Positions 59,820 through 64,000 of a stretch of DNA of 64,000 bases are shown here, in pieces. The stretch is taken from assembly GCF_000519205.1 (NCBI RefSeq), contig NZ_JAFB01000035.1, positions 37,790-101,789 of the forward strand. The letters are read 5' to 3'. The notes beneath the pieces are model-generated. The model did no database searches. It was not told where the DNA came from and saw nothing but the letters and a program-made list of their open reading frames with translations. Source of the DNA: Amycolatopsis taiwanensis DSM 45107. Its GTDB lineage: Bacteria > Actinomycetota > Actinomycetes > Mycobacteriales > Pseudonocardiaceae. Made by a program: the position numbers and the translations under genes. Each line of letters starts with the position of its first letter. The stretch's first letter is position 1.

Positions 59820-62813
59820 TCAGTCGTAGAAGATGCGCTCGACGACGGCGTGGGCGCGACGGGTTGTCCGGCGATAGGCGTCGACGAACTCCCCGGGGTC
59901 GTCGCCCGGTTCGTAGCCGAGCACTCGCGCGACGGCCGCGAGGTCTCGTCCCGTACTCGGCACCTGGTCGGCGGCCTTGCCGCGGACGAGCATGGTCGCG
60001 TTGCGCACCCGAGTGGCGAGCAACCAGGCTTCCGTAAGTGCCGCCGCATCGGTGGCGTCAACGATCCCCACTTCGGCGAGCGCTGCCAGCGCTCCCGGAG
60101 TCGAAGTCGTCTGTAGGACGGGGAGCTTGTATGCATGGTTCAGTTGAAGCAGTTGCACCATCCACTCCACATCGGCCAGGCCGCCACGACCAAGCTTCGT
60201 GTGCAGTGTCGGGTCAGCGCCCTTCGGCATCCGTTCGGACTGCACTCGGGCCTTCATCCGGCGTACCTGTCGAGCCCGCCCGGTGTCCAAGCCACCTTCC
60301 GGATACCGGATCGGGTCGATGACCGCGTTGAACCGCTGGCCCAGCTCCGCATCACCAGCCACGAAGCGGGCACGGAGTAGCGCTTGTGCTTCCCAGACCT
60401 CGCCCCAGCGCGCGTAGTAAGCGCGGTACGAGTCGAGAGTGCGTACCAAAGGGCCGCCGCGCCCTTCCGGACGGAGATCGGCGTCAACCTGTAGCGGTGG
60501 ATCAGCACTGGGTGCGCCAAGTAGTTGGCGAACAGTCTCGGCGACGCCAGAGGCGAACCTGACAGCTTCCCCGTCCGTGACTCCTTCAGCCGGCTCGCAC
60601 ACGAACAGGACATCGGCATCAGAGCCGTATCCGAGTTCGGAACCACCCAGCCTGCCCATTCCGATCACCGCGATCCTTGCTGGTGCGCCGCCGATTTCGG
60701 CCTGTCGCCGGTTCAACACGACCGAAAGCGTGCCCTGCAGCACCGCTGCCCACGCACTCGACAACGCTCGGCAAACGGCTTGCACGTCCATCAGCCCCAG
60801 CAGATCCGCCGCGGCAACACGCAACATTTCATGCCGGCGCAGGGAGCGAGCCGTGGTAACCGCCGACTGGAGTCCCGGCTGGCGGCGAACAGCGGCTTGT
60901 AAGGACCTCGAGACTTCAGCGGGATCGCGACCCGCCAAACGCGCCGGGTCGCCGAGAAGCTGAAGGACTTCCGGGGCCCGTACGAGCAGATCGGGGACAA
61001 GCTTGGAGGTACCGAGCAGGAACGCAAGGCGTTCCACGACAGCGCCCTCATCCCGCAGCACTCGCAGGTACCAGGGGGTGTCCTCGAGCGCTTCCGAAAC
61101 CTTGCGATACGAAAGCAAGCCGCCGTCCGGATCCGGCGTGTCCGCGAACAGGTCGAGCAAAACAGGAAGCAATGCATGTTGAATCGACGCCCGACGCGAA
61201 ACCCCTGCGGTAAGCGCACGAATGTGTTGCAAGGCACCGTCTGGTGCGGCATAGCCGAGCGCTGCCAAGCGGTTGGATGCCTGCTTGGTGGTCAAGCGAA
61301 GCGCGTCAGTCGGCACGCTCGCCACGGCCTGCAACAGCGGCCGGTAAAACAACTTCTCGTGCAATCTGCGAATACGCTGAGCATGTCGACGGAACTCGAC
61401 GACGAGAACATCACCTTCGCCGCGGTCGCCCTCAGGTTTCACGCCTATCGCCCGCGCCAGCACGCGCAGTTCTGCCTTTTGTGACGTCTCGGGGAAGAGA
61501 TGGGTCCGCCTCAGCCGTCTCAATTGCAGGCGATGCTCCACCGTTCGCAGGAACTTGTAGGACGTCTCGAGCTCCGCCGCGTCCGCGCGACCGACGTAGC
61601 CGCCTGCGCCTAACGCCGCCAGGCCGTCCACGGTCGAGGGAGACCGCAGCTCCGAGTCTCCCCGGCCGTGGACCAGCTGCAACAACTGAACCGCGAACTC
61701 GACATCTCTGAGCCCACCCCGGCCTAGCTTGAGTTCGCGATCGGTCAACTCGAGCGGGACGTGCCCCTCTACCCGACGGCGCATCTGCTGCACGTCCGCT
61801 ACGAAGTTTTCGCGCTCCGCGGCCGACCAGACGAGGGAATCGATCATTTCGACGTACTGCGCCCCGAGTTCGGCGTCTCCGGCCACCGGGCGAGCCTTCA
61901 TGAGGGCTTGGAACTCCCAAGTCCGAGCCCACTTCCGGTAATAGGCGGCGTGCCCCTCCAACGTGCGTACCAGCGCTCCCGCCCTGCCTTCGGGTCGTAG
62001 CGCAGCGTCCACCTCGAAACAGGAATTACCCACGACCGTCATCGTGGTTCGGGCTAGTTTCGTCGCCAGTTCAAGGTCGCCATCTCCCACAAAGACCACG
62101 TCCACGTCGCTGACGTAATTCAGCTCGCGGCCACCGCATTTGCCCATGGCGATCACAGCCAGGCGTGTCCGCTCCTGGAAACCCGCCACGCCACACTGCG
62201 ACAACGCAACTTCCAAACCCGCATTGAGCGCCGCTTCGGCGAGCGCGGTGAGTTGACCCGTGACCTCGACATAAGAAGGCGCATTGAGCTCTGGCTCCAC
62301 GGTGTGACCGAGGTCGCCAGCGGCGATCTCGAGCAGCAGACCGCGATACGCAGTTCGAAGAGCCTGCTCGGCGTCGTTGCGTGTACGCGTCGTGCCGTCC
62401 GCGCTGTTCGCGTTCACGCTGGCCAGAAGCTTGTCACGGTAGGAAGTGAAGTCCGTACCCTCTTCCCTGCTCAGCCGTCGCCACTCGCCTGGATTCCCGA
62501 CGAGGAAGTCAGCGAGGGCGGTCGAGATGCCGAGCACGCCCAGGAGCCGGCCGCGTACCACCGCACTCTCTCGCAGCGTCTTTACGAGTTCCGGCCAGCC
62601 TGCTTGATCAACCTCGCGAAGGCGGTCCAAGCCGCGAAGGGCGAGATCGGGGTCGGCCACGCGGGAGAGTGAGACCAGAATGTTGACGATTGAGTCGTCG
62701 GGTCCCCGGTCGCTCCACCAGCCGGCGGCACGCAACTGCTCCTCGGCCCGGCTGTCGGTGAAGCCGTACCGTGCGGGGGAACCCGCTCCTCGCGTGCGCT
62801 CTGCCATCAGCAT
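59820..62813 (-). CDS. glnE: bifunctional GlnA adenylyl-transferase/removing enzyme
   Basis: 997 residues from the ATG at 62813 (SD GAGGAAGG, alternative ATG 2 codons later). Two nucleotidyltransferase halves: the first has LNYVSDVDVVFVGDG (about 233-247), the second GYGSDADVLFVCEP. They add and remove AMP on GlnA Tyr402 in response to nitrogen state. In M. tuberculosis glnE is essential and next to glnA1; here about 6.5 kb separate them. The C-terminal region reads LRDVEFAVQLLQLVHG and later ADVEWMVQLLQLNH, both conserved. Confidence 0.96.
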   Translation of the reverse strand: MLMAERTRGAGSPARYGFTDSRAEEQLRAAGWWSDRGPDDSIVNILVSLSRVADPDLALRGLDRLREVDQAGWPELVKTLRESAVVRGRLLGVLGISTALADFLVGNPGEWRRLSREEGTDFTSYRDKLLASVNANSADGTTRTRNDAEQALRTAYRGLLLEIAAGDLGHTVEPELNAPSYVEVTGQLTALAEAALNAGLEVALSQCGVAGFQERTRLAVIAMGKCGGRELNYVSDVDVVFVGDGDLELATKLARTTMTVVGNSCFEVDAALRPEGRAGALVRTLEGHAAYYRKWARTWEFQALMKARPVAGDAELGAQYVEMIDSLVWSAAERENFVADVQQMRRRVEGHVPLELTDRELKLGRGGLRDVEFAVQLLQLVHGRGDSELRSPSTVDGLAALGAGGYVGRADAAELETSYKFLRTVEHRLQLRRLRRTHLFPETSQKAELRVLARAIGVKPEGDRGEGDVLVVEFRRHAQRIRRLHEKLFYRPLLQAVASVPTDALRLTTKQASNRLAALGYAAPDGALQHIRALTAGVSRRASIQHALLPVLLDLFADTPDPDGGLLSYRKVSEALEDTPWYLRVLRDEGAVVERLAFLLGTSKLVPDLLVRAPEVLQLLGDPARLAGRDPAEVSRSLQAAVRRQPGLQSAVTTARSLRRHEMLRVAAADLLGLMDVQAVCRALSSAWAAVLQGTLSVVLNRRQAEIGGAPARIAVIGMGRLGGSELGYGSDADVLFVCEPAEGVTDGEAVRFASGVAETVRQLLGAPSADPPLQVDADLRPEGRGGPLVRTLDSYRAYYARWGEVWEAQALLRARFVAGDAELGQRFNAVIDPIRYPEGGLDTGRARQVRRMKARVQSERMPKGADPTLHTKLGRGGLADVEWMVQLLQLNHAYKLPVLQTTSTPGALAALAEVGIVDATDAAALTEAWLLATRVRNATMLVRGKAADQVPSTGRDLAAVARVLGYEPGDDPGEFVDAYRRTTRRAHAVVERIFYD

Positions 62814-62859
62814 CCACCGTAACCTTCCTCAGGCCCACGACCACTCCTGCGTTTCGGCA

Positions 62860-62909
62860 GCAAGGGACGTTTGCTGCGGATCTTCCGTAGCAAACGCCCC
62901 TTCCTCCAT
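62860..62909. repeat. dispersed palindrome, copy 9 (left arm degenerate)
   Basis: The right arm is intact (TCCGTAGCAAACGCCCCTTC continuing CTCCA). The left arm is AAGGGACGTTTGCTGCGGA, with several changes. It lies 10 bp past the stop of the leftward amidotransferase gene, upstream of glnE. Confidence 0.85.
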
Positions 62910-62919
62910 AACGGCGGGG

Positions 62920-63666
62920 CTAGGTTAGAGGGAGGGGGTGGGCCGCTGGGGTGACGAGACCGGTGCAGAGCTGAACGAAACGGGTGGCGAATGGGCGCCA
63001 GGTCTCGGCCAGGTCGGCATGGACCGCAGCGAGGGTCTCGGTGGTGAAGGCGTCTTCACGCGCGGTGGCGGCCATGGCTGGCGCGTCGCGTGCCCATGAC
63101 TGGACAACTTCCGTGGTCGTCTCGATATGGAACTGGATACCGTACGCAGTGCGGTTCAGGCGGAACGCCTGGTTCGGGTAGCGAGGAGCGGAAGCCAGTA
63201 GTACTGCGCCTCGGGGAAGGGTTGTTATGACGTCCTCGTGGAATTGCATGACGTCGGGCATGAGGGGGAGATCGGCGAACAGCGGATCGGTCCAGGCGGC
63301 GTCTCGTTTCGACACCAGGCCGGCACCGACTTCCGCGCCGTGTTCACCGGGTTCGACTCGGCCACCAGCCGCGACAGCGAGAAGCTGAGCACCTAGGCAA
63401 ATGCCCAAAGTGGGCAGTCCGGTACTTACCGCCTTCGCGAGCAGGTCCCGGACCTTGGGTAACCAAGGGTGACCTGCATCGTCTTGGGCGCTCATCCCGC
63501 CGCCCAGGCAGACGAGTCCTTGAAACCCATCCGCGGTGTTTGGCACGGTGTCGGCAGGAGGTGCCAGAACATCCAGTTCGGCACCCGCATTGGTGAGCCA
63601 GTCGCCAAGCGGGCCGACCGGATCGGATTCATCGGGTTGGATGATCAAGAGACGTGGCGCGCTCAC
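62920..63666 (-). CDS. class I glutamine amidotransferase (GMP-synthase-like)
   Basis: 248 residues with the GATase-1 triad: nucleophile Cys in TLGICLGAQLLA, catalytic His and Glu in YGIQFHIE. The oxyanion loop is LVCLGGGMSAQDD. Stand-alone proteins of this type hydrolyse glutamine or glutamyl compounds; the usual annotation is GMP-synthase-like, but no synthase half is present. It lies upstream of glnE and downstream of the rRNA operon on the same strand. Confidence 0.85.
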   Translation of the reverse strand: MSAPRLLIIQPDESDPVGPLGDWLTNAGAELDVLAPPADTVPNTADGFQGLVCLGGGMSAQDDAGHPWLPKVRDLLAKAVSTGLPTLGICLGAQLLAVAAGGRVEPGEHGAEVGAGLVSKRDAAWTDPLFADLPLMPDVMQFHEDVITTLPRGAVLLASAPRYPNQAFRLNRTAYGIQFHIETTTEVVQSWARDAPAMAATAREDAFTTETLAAVHADLAETWRPFATRFVQLCTGLVTPAAHPLPLT

Positions 63667-63685
63667 CGGATCAGGATACGGGCAT

Positions 63686-63740
63686 GAAAAAGCCCTGAGG
63701 CCCTGGGAAACCGGTTGGGGTTCTCCAGGGCCTCAGGGTT
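63686..63740 (-). terminator. rRNA operon terminator
   Basis: On the minus strand, CCCTGAGGCCCTGG pairs with CCAGGGCCTCAGGG (14 bp) and is followed by GCTTTTTCATG. It begins 11 bp after the 5S gene. Confidence 0.9.
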
Positions 63741-63750
63741 TGAGGTTTGT

Positions 63751-63869
63751 GTTCGGCGGTGTCCTACTCTCCCACACTCTTTCGGGTGCAGTACCATCGG
63801 CGCTGGTGGGCTTAGCTTCCGGGTTCGGGATGGGTCCGGGCGTTTCCCTCACCGCTGTCACCACCGAAA
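63751..63869 (-). rRNA. rrf: 5S ribosomal RNA
   Basis: About 118 nt on the minus strand starting TTTCGGTGGTGACAGC and ending GGACACCGCCGAAC. The central loop segment CCCGAACCCGGAAGCTAAG and the GTAGTACTGC-type helix region are the 5S core. The end positions are set from terminal pairing (+/- 2 nt). Confidence 0.93.
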
Positions 63870-63939
63870 CTCTGTGAAACAACACACAGTAGTTTGGTTG
63901 ATCGTGTGTGGTGTTTCAGAGTTGTAGAGTGGATGCGTG

Positions 63940-64000
63940 AGCATGTTTGTGGGTAAGTCCTCGGCCTGTTAGTACCAGTCAACTCGTGAACACATTGCTG
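63940..64000 (-). rRNA. rrl: 23S ribosomal RNA, 3' end (partial)
   Basis: The segment reading GACTGGTACTAACAGGCCGA and then GGACTTACCCAC on the minus strand is the 23S 3' terminus; the gene continues beyond the window. The 70-bp spacer to 5S is typical. The 3' boundary is approximate. Confidence 0.85.

Overview
The window is high-GC actinobacterial chromosome. The gene set (WhiB7 with an AT-hook, UvrD2, GlnE, UPF0182, DUF4191, ESX/EspG-type proteins, mycothiol-isomerase-like proteins) and gene orders shared with Mycobacterium point to the order Mycobacteriales/Pseudonocardiales. An Amycolatopsis-like member of the Pseudonocardiaceae is the most likely source; that is inferred from gene content, not from a 16S sequence. 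Most of it is ordinary chromosomal backbone, with several local insertions, duplications and decayed genes.

Layout. 0-0.8 kb: decayed coding sequence. 0.8-4.1 kb: a four-gene ESX-type accessory operon (EspG-like, coiled-coil protein, DUF3558 lipoprotein, PPE/WXG-like protein). 4.7-10.5 kb: tRNA-Ala, a DsbA/MauE thiol-redox pair, an amino-acid-binding lipoprotein, helicase HrpB and two small coupled genes. 10.5-18.6 kb: a complete histidine-utilisation operon (hutH, hutU, M20 amidohydrolase, hutF, hutI) read leftward, with a divergent IclR regulator. 19-23 kb: stress/ligand regulators (a PadR-GyrI fusion; an ArsR-AHSA1-DinB-like operon) and the tmRNA gene ssrA. 23.4-28.4 kb: a duplicated membrane sensor, a NarL-type two-component pair and a membrane acyltransferase. 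28.4-33.4 kb: the translation-rescue/division block prfB-ftsE-ftsX-smpB, an amidohydrolase and a PadR regulator. 33.5-34.1 kb: two identical initiator tRNA genes. 34.1-49.3 kb: a block resembling M. tuberculosis Rv3193c-Rv3198c (UPF0182, PDZ-Lon protease, zincin, ThiF-like, ABC1 kinase, whiB7, uvrD2), interrupted by accessory genes. 49.4-62.8 kb: a block resembling Rv2219-Rv2221c (DUF4191, RDD, glnA, glnE), interrupted by an AbiEi-like gene and by about 6.5 kb between glnA and glnE. 62.9-64 kb: a class I glutamine amidotransferase, then the 3' end of an rRNA operon (5S complete, 23S partial) read leftward.

The most unusual signal is a family of near-identical palindromes. Nine copies have arms of about 22-26 bp and the core GGAAGGGGCGTTTGCTACGG. 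Each lies a few tens of bases at most past a stop codon, across the whole window. They behave like genus-specific terminators or mobile palindromes: one copy has compensatory arm changes, one is split by 165 bp, and one supplies the C-terminus of HutI.

Other notable points are a tandem 72-bp duplication that makes a coupled 48-residue peptide between hutH and hutU; a duplicated glnA 3' end flanking a three-gene insertion; a duplicated kinase 3' end flanking a broken GNAT gene inside a two-component operon; a PadR-GyrI fusion that keeps an internal ribosome site; two diverged AbiEi-like paralogues at synteny breaks; and well-formed operators for GlnR, WhiB7, IclR, ArsR, MarR and PadR. Nitrogen metabolism recurs through the window: hut supplies glutamate and ammonia, glnA assimilates ammonia under an apparent GlnR operator, and glnE adenylylates GlnA.
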